From the NCBI GenBank assembly GCA_030248295.1, contig JASANH010000846.1, positions 434,001-498,000 of the forward strand: DNA of 64,000 nt, given 5' to 3'. Of the stretch, positions 1 to 10,831 are shown in pieces. This stretch comes from Mesodorylaimus sp. YZB2_4. Taxonomy: Eukaryota > Nematoda > Enoplea > Dorylaimida > Dorylaimidae. The notes beneath the pieces were generated by a model. It ran no database searches, had not been told where the DNA came from, and was given only the letters and a program-made list of their open reading frames with translations. The first letter of the stretch is position 1, and every line of letters begins with the position of its first letter. Made by a program: the position numbers and the translations under genes.

Positions 1-622
1 AGCAAAAACGAGTTCACTTAGCGTGGTCTAGTCACGAGTGATAACGAACAGGCTCCACACTAGAAAGCAGGTTGATCTGTGAAATCGTAATGACTTGCAT
101 CGATCTCGATCTGCACACAGGCACGAATAGGCCCGGCACTTGTTAGGACGAGTATCAATGCAAATCGATAGCCCGTCAGGGTAGTCAATAAATGTGTCAG
201 GTCCATATAGTCCAACGCTTGGCAGCACTTGGCTGGGTCGAATGCCCGTCTATTGTGGCAGGCGCGGATATATCCGGGGTATCTGCACCTATCAGTGCAC
301 TGGTTCAGAGAACTGGTCTGCCCCCTAGGTCATGACCAGGCACCAGGCCCAGAGCTCGCTCGCTCGAGGCTGTGTGACTAGTTTGGTTTGCAGCCATCCG
401 CGGTAACTGGTGATCTGATTGTGAATGCCTGATCTGTTACGCCTAATAACTAAATGCCTGATCTGGATCACATTCTACGCTGAAGGCCGACCCGTGCGGC
501 TGCTCCGTGAGTTGAGAGTCAGCGGCCCTTGCGCGATATAGCGAGATAGCTATTTCTAAAAAATCTGTTATCAGACAACAACAAAGTTAGCCCAGCCACT
601 GTACTCTGACTAATTGCAGGGT
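1..622. other. No supportable gene; intergenic
   Basis: Only short reading frames without recognisable domains. I see no splice-linked coding exon or RNA gene here. Confidence 0.5.
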
Positions 623-1118
623 GAGACTAGGTTGGCTGGGCTCCCTCGGCGACTCATGCTTGGATGCATTACACTTTTGTAAAATCGTACGGTCGTTGGG
701 CCGATTTCCTGTCGGATTTTATCCTTTCTGTTTTACACCAACGGCTAGTACTCGCATGAACATCCTTATTCGTACTTTGGAGGATTGCAATGCGACCCTC
801 TGTTGCCTTGAACCTACCTGTAGTTTGGAAACAGACAGCTGTCATTAGAGGGTATGAGGTCTTCATGTTTAGCCTGGCCAGCGACAATAGAACAGAAAAT
901 TTAGCTTTTGTGGAGCCAGCTTGATAATAGCGTCTTTTTAGGCGACCAACTTTCTGCAATAGGACTCATGACTGTCAGCCTCTGTTTGCCATGTCTTCAT
1001 GGCCTGAATGAAGTAGCTGAGGCAGTGGATGCACTGTCACACTTTTTATCACTGGGGATTCTGTTTGATCACAATTTATTTACAAACGCCGCCGAGGGAG
1101 CCCAGCCAACCTAGTCTC
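623..1118. mobile_element. Small non-autonomous DNA element (MITE-like) with 29-bp terminal inverted repeats
   Basis: The 29 bases at 623-651 (start GAGACTAGGTTGG, end CCCTCGGCG) are exactly repeated in inverted orientation at 1090-1118. The enclosed 438 bp has no convincing coding frame, as expected for a non-autonomous DNA transposon derivative. I could not find a convincing target-site duplication, so the superfamily is unknown and the ends may extend a few bases. A fold-back from another mechanism is possible but less likely given perfect 29-base pairing at the edges. Confidence 0.65.
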
Positions 1119-1954
1119 GCCGTACGCTTTGTTCGCGACGCACTTCATGAGCCAGTCCCGTTAATCATCCCGGCGATGCGCGTCGATTTCAAGTGGTCAC
1201 ACAGGCGATGAAAGATCCTGTGGTCATCGGGGCGTGGAATGTAAGTTATTTGCAGTTTTGCTAGCTGAAAATCGATGGTGATGGTTTTCTCGTGATGGTT
1301 TTGCTGCAGGGTGTTCTTCAAACTTCTTTTGTTTAGGCTTTATAGTCCCGATGAGAAATCGGGTTGGAAAGCCAGAGCGCTGCAAGAAAAGCGTCGTTTG
1401 AACAATGAATATTCGTGTAGATTGTAACAATACTTATTGACAGTCCCTCAGAACAGAGGGTTCGAAGGTGGTCGAGCGATTGCAGACGCTGTGAGTACTG
1501 ATCGGCCGACGTTCGTCAACGCGGTCCTGGCTCTTCGTTCGCCTGTACTGTAGATCAACCCGGTCAAAAGTAGTAGCAGTAGGAGCAGTAGTTCGCAATC
1601 GATGAATTGGAAGCGGCGTCTCCAAGAAAGCAAGTACGAGCCGTATTTTTCCGACGAAATTACAACGGCAAAGGAATTTGAGAAAAAGGTCAGCGTGATC
1701 GCGGCAGTTTGACCGACATTTGGGTGTGGAAAAAGTGGCGAAAGCAAGGAGTAAGTGCCCTGTCAGTGCTAAAATAGTCTTCTATGTACAATGGCTCACT
1801 TTTTAAAAAAGATGCTGAGCCAATCGTTCTTTTTGGTTTCGTTTCAGTCCTCTTGTGTTCGTGGCGATGCTCACGTTCCAGACACCATGGCTTGTTTTGA
1901 ATTTTCTATCCGTGACGCCGTGAAACGAGAATTCTGTTGCCCTGTTCCTGTTCC
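1119..1954. other. Intergenic, no supportable gene
   Basis: Overlapping short frames on both strands. A possible plus-strand exon around 1601-1700 (a short charged peptide rich in Glu/Lys) has no partner exons that I could connect, so no gene is called. Confidence 0.4.
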
Positions 1955-2105
1955 TGCTTTTCCACATCACCAAGCACCTCGAGGGTGAAGGGACATATTA
2001 TACAAGAATTTATTTACGGGGTCGCGAGTCGAACACTCTCCCCTAACTGCGCATCTGAGTGAGAGGCAGACTCCGGACCTACCCAGGCCACGAGCCCGGC
2101 TGCAC
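1955..2105 (-). repeat. tRNA-derived SINE, copy 1
   Basis: Read on the minus strand, this begins with a tRNA-like head: an A-box-like GTGGCCTGGGTAGG near 2085, then GCGCAGTTA and a B-box GTTCGACTC near 2030. A tail containing TGTCCCTTCACCCTCGAG and GTGATGT follows. The same order of blocks recurs at about 42440-42600, 45290-45400 and 62050-62190, so this is a dispersed RNA polymerase III type SINE family. Boundaries are approximate. Confidence 0.6.
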
Positions 2106-3060
2106 CATCGATAAAAGTAATGCACGGCCAGTTTTTGTTTCGCGGTAATTTACGTAGGCTTTTTATTTTTAAAGATTTCTCGGCGTGGACGGATTGCCGA
2201 AGTCGTGATCTTTATGAAGTAATAAACCGCGGGAGGATTCAGTCGCCAGTACCGATTTGTCAGGAATGGTTTGGACAGTGGGCGAGTCGAGATTTTTCTA
2301 GCAAGACGCCCGTTTTCTTCTGTTTGGTGGACGAATACCACGAAGTTTTTGCTTGCTCGACGGGTTTTCTTTGAAGAGTAAGTTAGATGCTGGTACCTAT
2401 TTCGACGTATCGCAGGGGGCAATCGAAACTTCTGTTCAGATGATTCAAGCATCGGACGCTTCCCGTCTTATCTACTGGCTACCACTGACGACTTGGTATC
2501 GATGCCTCGACAATTTTTCAATGTGCACTGGTAGGACGTCATCAGTTTCGTTCAAATGGAGCAGCGAGCAAGCGCTTCGACCTAGCACGTCCAGAACGAG
2601 CAGTTTCCTTTCTCTCACGTCATTAATCATCATTTTGACGAAATATTCAAAACATGAGCGTGCGAGTCGCATCCTATTTCGAGTCCAGAAAGTGTTGTGA
2701 TTTGAGATCGGCGCTGGAAGGTGGCGTTGGTCGTGGTGGCGGATTCGTGATCGATAGGAGCGATCGCTATCTATTGGCCGTCGTGCGAACTTGCGCCTCT
2801 TTTGCCAAGAAATGGGTACAAACCGGTCGAGTCGAGGAACAATTTCGCAGTTATCACCCGAGTCTGAGGAGACTATCGAGGGCAAGAAGAGAAGATCGCT
2901 CAATGATGATCAAAGTTTGAAGGCTGAGGACTCGTCTCGATCGTAAGGCACTTAAAATTTTGTTTTGCCCTAATGCTATTGCTTTTTTATATTTGTTTCC
3001 AGCTCGTATTTGAAAATATCAAATGGCGAATCTGACTGCACGATTGATAATGGTAGCTTG
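2106..3060. other. Intergenic, no supportable gene
   Basis: A long minus-strand frame (2472-2903) overlaps equally long plus-strand frames. No domain was recognised and no spliced model could be built. Confidence 0.35.
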
Positions 3061-3140
3061 CTACACTCGGAAGTAAACGGCACCTCGTATCGTGTGCGCG
3101 ACACGGCTAACAAAATTTTTTATGCAGCCACGGCTAACAA
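3061..3140. repeat. Left terminal inverted repeat of Mutator-like element
   Basis: These 80 bases match 4965-5044 in inverted orientation with a single visible mismatch. The outer end reads CTACACTCGGAAG. The arm contains the word CGGCTAACAAA twice. Long terminal inverted repeats of this size are typical of Mutator-like elements. Confidence 0.75.
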
Positions 3141-3349
3141 ATTACCTTCGAAAATCATGGGAGAAAGCATAGCATGTGGGTTATCGAGGTCAGCAAAACT
3201 GGTCACCCCAGCCGCAACTGACGCACTGGCTGCATTGGCGCTCAAATTGTATTGAGGCGGGAAAGTTGGTACAAAGACCCGTTTTGTTGCACAATGTTGA
3301 TTGTGCCTTGTAAGCTGTAAGTTTGGGAACGAGTTATTGTATCAATACG

Positions 3350-4534
3350 ATGGCTTGGAAATGCGACTATTGCGATAAGATTCTCCCCAACAAAATTTCG
3401 CTTGGTTTGCATCGAAAATCAGTTCACGGCCTTAGCAAGGTGCATCAATGTGACTACTGTCAAAAAGTTTTTGCACACCACCCGTCATTACATCGGCATC
3501 GTAAAGTTTGCAATCCGCCCGCTACTTCAAATAATGGTGATTTGAATGGATCAGAATTGGATAGGGATATTAGTGATGAAAACGTGACAAGCCAATCATT
3601 TATTCCTGCTACTATTCAGTGCGGTTGCTGCACCGTCACGGTCAAGGCTATGCCAGATTTATGTTATCATTTATGCGAAGCTCATGGTATTGCGGCTGAC
3701 ATCGACTATTTTGAATTCAAAAGTGTGGAAGAGTTTGAAAATTGGAAAACGGAGGTGCAGAATAGTGGATCTTTCGAATTTAAAAAGCAGAGAAAAAGGT
3801 CGACAAAGTCCGCTGTTATCGAGTACTTTTACAACTACAGCAACTGCAAAGTCTGTCCAGATATGTACAATTGCACGTGCGACGACTCCGCCTTCGCCAA
3901 CGTCGCGTGTAAGCACATGCATTTGGTTCACATGAGTCGGCCAAATGAAAACGAATGCGAAGAGAACAGCTTTGACCAATCAGTCGAGCATACAGGGCTG
4001 GATGGGGTCATTGAAGAGAGCGACAGTGAAATGGGAATCGATAAGGATTTTCGCAATGTTCTGCCAAATGACAATCAAGGCGAAGAAAACAGTTTCGGAG
4101 AATCAGTCAGGAATCGAGGACCTCATGGGCCCATTGGAGAAGGCGACTGCGGAACGGGAACCGATCTGGGTGCTCGCGCTTTACAGTGTTTGATGGCTGG
4201 AAAAGAAACGAGATCTGATGCAGCAAATCAAGCTGAGTTGGCCGCCATTTTCTCATCGCTTTCTGAGCAGGTATCAGCACTACGAGGTGATTGTCTGAGT
4301 GAGGTATTATCAAAGGCGCGATCGTGGCATCGATATGTTGTGTTATCTGCCAAAAATGATCTTTTGCGGCCAGCCGATCGTTATTCACAACAATGTGGCC
4401 CATCAAATCAAACGATGGAGAAACAACCTCGTCTCACTCGCCCTCATCCGCATCGTCGTGCTACAACTAATTTCCGCGCACGTCCCACTCCAGGCCAAAT
4501 AGCCATGATAAAAGATAAATTTTTCAACTTATAA
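3350..4534 (+). CDS. MULE transposase derivative: C2H2 fingers plus SWIM zinc finger, catalytic core missing
   Basis: A 394-residue frame opens at the ATG at 3350. Two C2H2-type fingers lie at about residues 4-27 (CDYCDK...HRKSVH) and 33-55 (CDYCQKVF...HRHRKVC). A segment with the FKSVEEFENWK motif seen at the start of animal MULE transposases follows at about 130-145. The chain then jumps directly to a SWIM finger (CTC, eight residues, CKH) at about 180-195. The roughly 200-residue DDE catalytic domain expected between them is absent, yet the frame is intact. Downstream, an acidic stretch of about 35 residues is duplicated (ENSFDQSVEHTGLDG versus ENSFGESVRNRGPHG). It could be a decayed transposon protein or a DNA-binding protein derived from one; nothing shows that it is expressed. 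Confidence 0.6.
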   Translation: MAWKCDYCDKILPNKISLGLHRKSVHGLSKVHQCDYCQKVFAHHPSLHRHRKVCNPPATSNNGDLNGSELDRDISDENVTSQSFIPATIQCGCCTVTVKAMPDLCYHLCEAHGIAADIDYFEFKSVEEFENWKTEVQNSGSFEFKKQRKRSTKSAVIEYFYNYSNCKVCPDMYNCTCDDSAFANVACKHMHLVHMSRPNENECEENSFDQSVEHTGLDGVIEESDSEMGIDKDFRNVLPNDNQGEENSFGESVRNRGPHGPIGEGDCGTGTDLGARALQCLMAGKETRSDAANQAELAAIFSSLSEQVSALRGDCLSEVLSKARSWHRYVVLSAKNDLLRPADRYSQQCGPSNQTMEKQPRLTRPHPHRRATTNFRARPTPGQIAMIKDKFFNL

Positions 4535-4964
4535 TCTGATCTTGAAAGTGTTGATATTGAATCAACGATAATCTGTTATTTGGCGTCACGAATTATTTGC
4601 GGATTTAGATGCACCTTTTGTCATGAATAATGTAGCACACCACATTTGCTAGTATGAGCCAAAACACCCTAACCCTCCCAATTCTTGAGATCAGCCAGTA
4701 GAAGCTTTCTAAATATACGGTATGTCTACCTACAGTATTTCATCAACTTACAGTATATTGTGCTACCAAACACATCACGAAAGTTTTTGAGTACTTTTGA
4801 GCTAGAGCAACGAAATTTGTGCTTTGCACTGCCGCACATCTTACAGGAACCCACGCAAAAAATATCACAGATCCACCCACGCATTCTCGAAATATTTCGT
4901 ACCCTGCCGCAACATAAGTTCAGACAAGTTTTCTAACAATTCTCCATGTGGCGTAGTTGTATTC

Positions 4965-5044
4965 TTGTTAGCCGTGGCTGTATAAAAAATTTTGTTAGCC
5001 GTGTCGCGCACACGATACGAGGTGCCGTTTACTTCCGAGTGTAG
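4965..5044. repeat. Right terminal inverted repeat of Mutator-like element
   Basis: Inverted partner of 3061-3140, ending CTTCCGAGTGTAG. There is one visible difference (TATAC versus TATGC in the other arm). Confidence 0.75.
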
Positions 5045-7438
5045 CTAGCATGGCACGGGAGGAAAACCTCGTCAAGAGACCCTGGGCCTTCAAAGCTGCT
5101 CGGACGAGCAACGAATCATCTAAATCGAGGCAGTAGTGGTTAGCTGATATTGTACTGCTGATGATCGCGTGTGGGTCTGTCTTGGCACAGAATACGCCGG
5201 CCGTCGGTCACCTTATCGCTAGTGGCATCAGCATAAACCAATACGGCGATTCATTGTCTGCTCGTTCACCGACTGCTCCCTATGGTGTGGCTCAATTCCA
5301 AGTCGACTGATGGCTCCTCCTGTTACGCAATCCGCCTGCTTAGCTGCTGCCCCGCCCATGCTCTTCGCTTTGACCACTGTATATTGCAGGTACACCGAGG
5401 AGTTCCTCCATAACGTTATGTACCAAGTCCAACTGCGCTTGCCGTTATGATGGCGAGGTTTGGGTCGTGGTATTCGATACGATGACTAGCGACGGCGCTC
5501 AGAATGAGATTTAGGGCTCGCGTTAAACCGGACTGTTTCAGTTTTGTATGTATTTTTGTCAAGGTACTAATTTGTTAACTTATCAACTAATTATTGACTA
5601 AATTGATAATTGGATTTGGAATTTGAAAACTAGCCGCTGCCAGTATGCCATTCGCTATATTCTGCGAAGAATTTGCTTTGAACATTTACAAGCACACAAC
5701 GCCTGGTCTTGCTTAACCATATCAAAGGCTTATCGTTAGAAGCTCACTCTTGAAAGGACACATCGTACAAGTAACGGTATAGCTAACTGCCGCGAGTCGA
5801 GTCCCGCTTGTACAGTGCACACTGACACGTGGGAGGCCACAAGCCGGGTAGCGATTACTGGTGCAATCTTGCGCATCGAAGTCGGCGTCTGATTTTAAAT
5901 GCCGTCGTGTGGAGGGTCTCCTAGTGGAGACACAGAAAGGTACAGTAAGATTCCTCATAGCCTCGCTTATAAGGCTTGACTGCGGCCAGCTATTGGCAAA
6001 AAGCGGCTCCGCTCACTGAGCCATTCTTTAAAAAAACTCTTTGTAGAAGAGGCGCGGCGCGGTGTCTCCTCGTCTCGTGGTTGCCTCAATACAATTATGT
6101 GATCAGGGAAGACCAGGAACGAAAGGGGAAGCGATGGTTTACTATTGCGACTACTACTCAAACCATGATCACAAGATGATATGCTATGCTTTAGTGTACC
6201 AAAAGACTTACTAGGTTATCCCCCGATGATAGCTGATAACAGGTTACCTTTTTTGTGCGATTTGTGTTTCGGAGGTTGTCTGGCACTGTGTAAGCAGCGG
6301 GTGCAACAGAAGGTAACTGAGGTCATACTGACCAAGCTCACTGACTGCACCCATGCTTACTGTAGGTCCTCCGCCTGATTGAGTGAGCGTCCCAGCGGAC
6401 AAGTTCTGCTACTCATTTTCTGCACCCTGCTGCCTGTAAGATTCGCACATGTATCCACCATTCTGGAAATTTTATGTGACTGCACAAGAACACAGACACG
6501 AAAATTCAGTAGCAAAACGATGTATGGTGATTATGGCGACCACCTTCTGGGCCTGCCGAGGACAGAAGGATGGTACGAATGAGCCTACTGATTAGCAGAT
6601 TGTCATCCTAAAAGATAAGGGTGACTCACTGCTCAGAAAATCTTCCGCAATGCCTTACTTACTCTGTCGCATGTTTCCAGAAATTCTTCCATCGTTATTG
6701 GCGCCAATTTCTGTACCCGACCCGGACCATGAGCAGTGATTAGTCACCATAAGCGCCCCCCGACATGCGCCAATTTTCGAAATTCTATTTACATTAGTGA
6801 TGTATGATTGAAATGTCTATCGACTATGTCGGACTCGATTGATGGACTGGTCAGGATTGCCTCCCTAGCGCAGGCCTCATCATTTCCCCGTATCTGTCGC
6901 GTCATCGCGAACTATTAGCTTCGTGTTCGTTTTTCGATTAGTGATCAATGTTTACGATTACTAGCACTAGTAGCTATGGGGCGATAGGCCTGACCCGTCT
7001 AAACTATCCCACAGTTAGGGAGTAACCTTTGCTTTGTGTAACTTAATGGAAAGGATGTGTGTATAGTTCGAAGTAAAGAGTTCGTGAACGGTCGGGTTAC
7101 TTATGTGGGAAGAGTCGCCACATAAAGTGGTAGCATAACTGTACGATTATTGAGCGATCCTGCGTTTCGGCATGCATGAACTTTTGGATTTTGGATTGAA
7201 TTCATTCTGGCCATTGGTATGAGGTCAGTTTTCTGCATTTTGCATGTTGCGGTTGCCACTTCCTTCGAGCGAGTAGTCTGTCCTCATAGCTAAGAAGGAG
7301 CTCCTCACGCGCCCTGTAGGAAACGAAGGGTTGGCTGCGGTTCCTTTCTACCTGGTCATTTTTGGACCGTTAGGCTGAGGCGTACGGGAGCCTGACGAAA
7401 GCTGAGGAGTGTGCTATGCTCTGTGTCCTAATCCTGAC
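5045..7438. other. Intergenic, no supportable gene
   Basis: About 2.4 kb with only short frames. No domains, tRNA shapes or obvious tandem repeats were recognised. The last few hundred bases before 7439 may be upstream LTR sequence of the adjoining BEL/Pao remnant. Confidence 0.45.
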
Positions 7439-7532
7439 CGTCCGTTTGGCTGTTGACCTTTTCTGCGATTTTTTCTGAGCGTCCTTTTCTGGACGTCATA
7501 GTGATTTCCGTTTCCTGCTTTGGAGGCCCTCC
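7439..7532 (+). repeat. Direct repeat (probable 5' LTR portion) of BEL/Pao remnant
   Basis: The sequence from CGTCCGTTTGGCTGTTGACC to GGAGGCCCTCC recurs in the same orientation at 8836-8970, on the other side of the gag-like frame. The right copy has about 40 extra bases in the middle. The position is that of an LTR pair, although the true outer ends are not clear. Confidence 0.55.
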
Positions 7533-7579
7533 TTTTTTCCTACGTTTTCGATCGGTCATTTCCCCGGATATAGTCGACG

Positions 7580-8835
7580 ATGTCGAGTATTCTTCGTTCC
7601 TTGAGACCGGTTCGAAACGAAATCAAGAAGTCAATGGCTGAGAAGCCGGCCTTGACTATGGCTTTCCAAACTGAAGCAACCCGTGATACCTACATCATGG
7701 AGACAGAATTCTTCGTCAATAAGCTGAAGGCCCGCCGTAATGCATTTTTCCAGCTCCATGAGAAACTAATTCAGATTACCTGCACGACGGAAGCTAATCA
7801 GAAATCCGTCGATGAGGTCGCAGAAGCCGACTCGAACCTGATACTGGAACTGGATGCTGTGATTGAGGAAATTTCCGTCGTTCGGAGCGCGTTCAATCGA
7901 GCCCGTGACCGTGATTTTCAGCGCAGGCAAGCAATGGCCGCGGACCTGGATCGTCAGCAAGCGGTGGCCGCCCCGAGTGTGAAGCTGCCCAAAATCGATT
8001 TGAAGAAATTCTCTGGTGACGTCATGCAGGGGCATGAGTTTTGGGACTCCTTCGAAACGGCCATTCATAACAACACTACCCTCTCTGATGTTGACAAATT
8101 TAACTATTTACAGTACGTGGCCAGCTGCTTGGGGAAGCCAAGTCAGCCATCACAGGTCTGTCCTTGACAAACGAAAATTATGCGCATGCGGTCGAAATTT
8201 TGAACAAGCGATACGGCGATAAACAGGTGGTCGTCAATTCTCACTATATGGGTCTCTCGACTCTGCAGGCGCCACCAGATCAGACGTCTAAAATCCATTT
8301 TGTGTGGGACAAAGTGGAAAAGCATCTTCGTTCGGTGGAAGCCCTAGGCGAAGAGATCGAGCACGGACATGTCGTGTCAGTGATTTTTTCGAAACTACCG
8401 CGCGATGTCATTTTGCGTCTGGAAGAAAATCGGGGAGATGAGGCTTGGACGGTAGCCGCACTACGAAAAAGGGTACAGAAGCTGCTCGACGCCCGAGAAC
8501 TGGCTGATCAGCATCACAAGCCATCCGCATCCGTGGCACCGAAACCTACAACAGGTTTTTGCATGTGCAAAATGGACCCCAGAAGAGATCTGGAGGATAT
8601 CACATGTCGACCGATGACCAGAAAAAACAGGGCGGATATCACACGACGACAGGTTCTCTTTTGACCCACTCCAGAGCTGAGAAGACGCAGAGTAGCAAAT
8701 GTTTCTTTTGCCAAGGAGACCATTGGGCTGATAAATGTCCAGTGTATACTACACTTGAAGCGAGGAAGAAACAGATCAAGGGAAAATGTTTCGTCTGCAT
8801 CCGAGAAGGTCATAGCCAAAAGGCTTGCAACTTCA
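7580..8835 (+). pseudogene. BEL/Pao-type gag remnant, frameshifted and truncated
   Basis: Three overlapping frames (7580-8167, 8164-8664, 8559-8885) together cover a gag of the BEL/Pao class. A coiled-coil N-terminus is followed by the LPKIDLKKFSGD motif with FWDSF downstream (DUF1759 type), then a helical segment, then CCHC-like knuckles beginning CFFCQGDHWADKC. Frame breaks lie near 8130 and near 8557. The frame ends inside the second knuckle, exactly where the downstream direct repeat starts, so protease, reverse transcriptase and integrase are deleted. This is an inactive fossil. Confidence 0.75.
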
Positions 8836-8970
8836 CGTCCGTTTGGCTGTTGACCTTTTCTGCGATTTTTTCTGAGCGACTGTGACGTCACCCGTTCCGC
8901 TCTTCTCTTCCGCTGTGGAGGACCACTTGGACGTCATAGTGATTTCCGTTTTCTGCTTTGGAGGCCCTCC
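8836..8970 (+). repeat. Direct repeat (probable 3' LTR portion) of BEL/Pao remnant
   Basis: Matches 7439-7532 except for an internal block (about 8881-8930) absent from the left copy. It abuts the truncated gag directly, so the deletion joined gag to the interior of the 3' LTR. Confidence 0.55.
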
Positions 8971-9517
8971 GTATCGTCCCTTTTAAGCAATCTGTGCCAC
9001 TCCACTTCTCATCGCGATATGATGCAATCGCTGCAGTTCCACCGACAGGGAGCGGCCAGTAATACGACTAAATTGGCACATTACAGGCGTCGCGAAAACC
9101 CCATAACGACGAAAATAGTTGCAAGTGAAAACGAGGAACAAAGAGCGAAAGAAACAGGAAAACAGAGTGAGCGGAGAAATGTGACCTATGCGCTCTATCT
9201 GCGATACTTGTTTCAACAAATAGTATTTTCCGGACGTGTTTCAGGCCCCTTACTTTTGTACCGCATAATCCGAAGGCTGAACCCCACTAAAATGTCATAA
9301 TCCCTGATTTTGAGTATAAAAACTGAGGTGAGTTATGTTATCATATGCAGCTTCCCTCTGACAAGTTGTTTTTCATACGCGTGGTGCGATGCTCTGGTAT
9401 CTCATATATTAATACAAACGCAAACGCCAGCTGAACACGACCCGCTCATCAAACTCTTGTTCTGACATGGGACCAAAATGCAAGCACTGGTCGCATAAAG
9501 AAAACCCTAAATTAGGA
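8971..9517. other. Intergenic; probable 3' flank of the next minus-strand gene
   Basis: No coding frame of note. Confidence 0.4.
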
Positions 9518-10831
9518 TCATGTTCTGCCTCCCCTTTTCTTGCTTTTCCTTTTCCCAGTCTTCGAATTACCTTGCTTGCTTTTTGACTCCGCTCGTTTCA
9601 TTTTCTTGCTTTTCTTACTACGAATTTCTTCTTGCTTCTGTTCTGAGCTTTCCGTGTAGCTGGACTCCGCTTCCTTCATCGAAGGCCTAACTAGCAAGCA
9701 CCACACGAGAAGCAGACCGAAGACACCGGTCAGGACTAAGGTGATGCCTAAAAGCATCAAGGCTAAACCAAGTCGACCTTGCGTATGGTCAGTTCGAGCA
9801 CGGTCTGCTGGAACACGGCTCGTTCGGCTTTCGCCTGTCGGCGTACATGGGTCCATCGTGCATGGGTGCTCTTTCACTCGGCAGTGCTTGGTTAGATCGT
9901 CGCCATCGATTGACAGGTTTCTGTAGCCAGCTCCGCACTGATCGCGAGATCGACACGGCGCTTGGGCCAGACTCTGGTTGCACTCGAAATCGCACACTTT
10001 GGGGCCGCACAATCGATTGCGGATGTGACTTTCACCGCAGAAGACCCCTTGCGAGTAGGCTTCTGGAACGAAGATGCTGAGATTTTGGAAGCAGACATGG
10101 TCTTCGTCGTAATGGCAGATCGTTTGTTTCACATCGTATTGACAGCTTTGAGCGGCGTGAAGAATCTTTCGCTGAAGTCCCGCAGCCAGCGATCCTGCAG
10201 CTTGATACAGCTGGGTAAATTCGCCGTTCTCGCCCACAGGGACTGTGGTATTGTCCGCCATCAGCAACAGAGCATAGAAATACCCGTCGCGCCATGCAAA
10301 TGTATTTAGGATGACTGTCACAGTCGCATTGCGTTGGCGAGCGGTGTGGATAAGATCGGCGAGAATTTTAGAGACTTCATGAATAAAGTAATCGAAGCCG
10401 CGATTATGCGGCAAGTGATTGACAAGAATCCGAGCCGTCTTTGCGTGCTGCAGCGTTCGCTTCTTCAAGCAAGGATTCCCGTAGGCACCTTGACTCTTAC
10501 CCATGATAACTTCACCCATGATCGTCCTGAGATTTTGCGAGATGAATCGATCTTGTGTCAGTTCTATTCCAGCGACCGTATCGCTCTTAACTGCTTGCAG
10601 GCAGACGCTGGCGTTGAATACTTGCTGGCCTTCGAGGAAAGCCCGGGCGACAGCCAGCAAGAAATTTGTTAGCTGGTCTTCCATAGGCTTGATTAAGCTT
10701 CTGAAGTCTGTCAAATTGAGCTCGATGTCAACATAGATGTGTTTAAAGAATTCCAAAGTGTCGTTTTCAGAAGACTGCATGGTGCCGACAGCACTTGAAC
10801 TGGCCAAGAATACGAGCATCACGGCGAGCAT
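9518..10831 (-). CDS. Type I membrane protein, unrecognised family (paralog 1)
   Basis: A 437-residue single-exon gene starting at the ATG at 10831. An N-terminal hydrophobic signal peptide (about residues 1-17) precedes a long ectodomain with many N-glycosylation sequons (NDT, NLT, NAS, NAT, NTT, NLS) and a cysteine-rich distal half (about 240-330) around CHYDEDHVCFQ and FCGESHIRNRLCG. One membrane span follows at about 354-381 (GLALMLLGITLVLTGVFGLL). A cytoplasmic tail of about 55 residues is dominated by Lys, Ser and Glu. I do not recognise the ectodomain. The middle segment alternates predicted strands and helices, but no MIDAS-like motif was seen. The gene at 14002-15240 is a clear paralog on the same strand. 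A surface receptor or adhesion role is only inferred from topology. Confidence 0.75.
   Translation of the reverse strand: MLAVMLVFLASSSAVGTMQSSENDTLEFFKHIYVDIELNLTDFRSLIKPMEDQLTNFLLAVARAFLEGQQVFNASVCLQAVKSDTVAGIELTQDRFISQNLRTIMGEVIMGKSQGAYGNPCLKKRTLQHAKTARILVNHLPHNRGFDYFIHEVSKILADLIHTARQRNATVTVILNTFAWRDGYFYALLLMADNTTVPVGENGEFTQLYQAAGSLAAGLQRKILHAAQSCQYDVKQTICHYDEDHVCFQNLSIFVPEAYSQGVFCGESHIRNRLCGPKVCDFECNQSLAQAPCRSRDQCGAGYRNLSIDGDDLTKHCRVKEHPCTMDPCTPTGESRTSRVPADRARTDHTQGRLGLALMLLGITLVLTGVFGLLLVWCLLVRPSMKEAESSYTESSEQKQEEIRSKKSKKMKRAESKSKQGNSKTGKRKSKKRGGRT

Larger units (their letters stand above)
3061..5044 (+). mobile_element. Mutator-like (MULE) DNA element, internally deleted
   Basis: The element is about 2 kb, bounded by 80-bp inverted repeats (3061-3140 and 4965-5044). 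It carries one reading frame, a transposase derivative at 3350-4534. MULEs typically combine long terminal inverted repeats with a transposase that has an N-terminal zinc finger and a C-terminal SWIM motif, and both remain here. The flanks (about 3050-3059 and 5046-5055) share only short words, so a clean target-site duplication is not visible. The element is old or its edges are rearranged. It is probably non-autonomous because the catalytic segment is absent. Confidence 0.65.

Noticed and set aside
2472..2903. 143-codon minus-strand frame as a gene
   Set aside because: No domain, no joinable exons, and comparable frames overlap on the other strand.
3350..4534. Host C2H2 transcription factor
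   Set aside because: The SWIM motif, the EEFENWK block and the flanking 80-bp inverted repeats fit a MULE derivative better.
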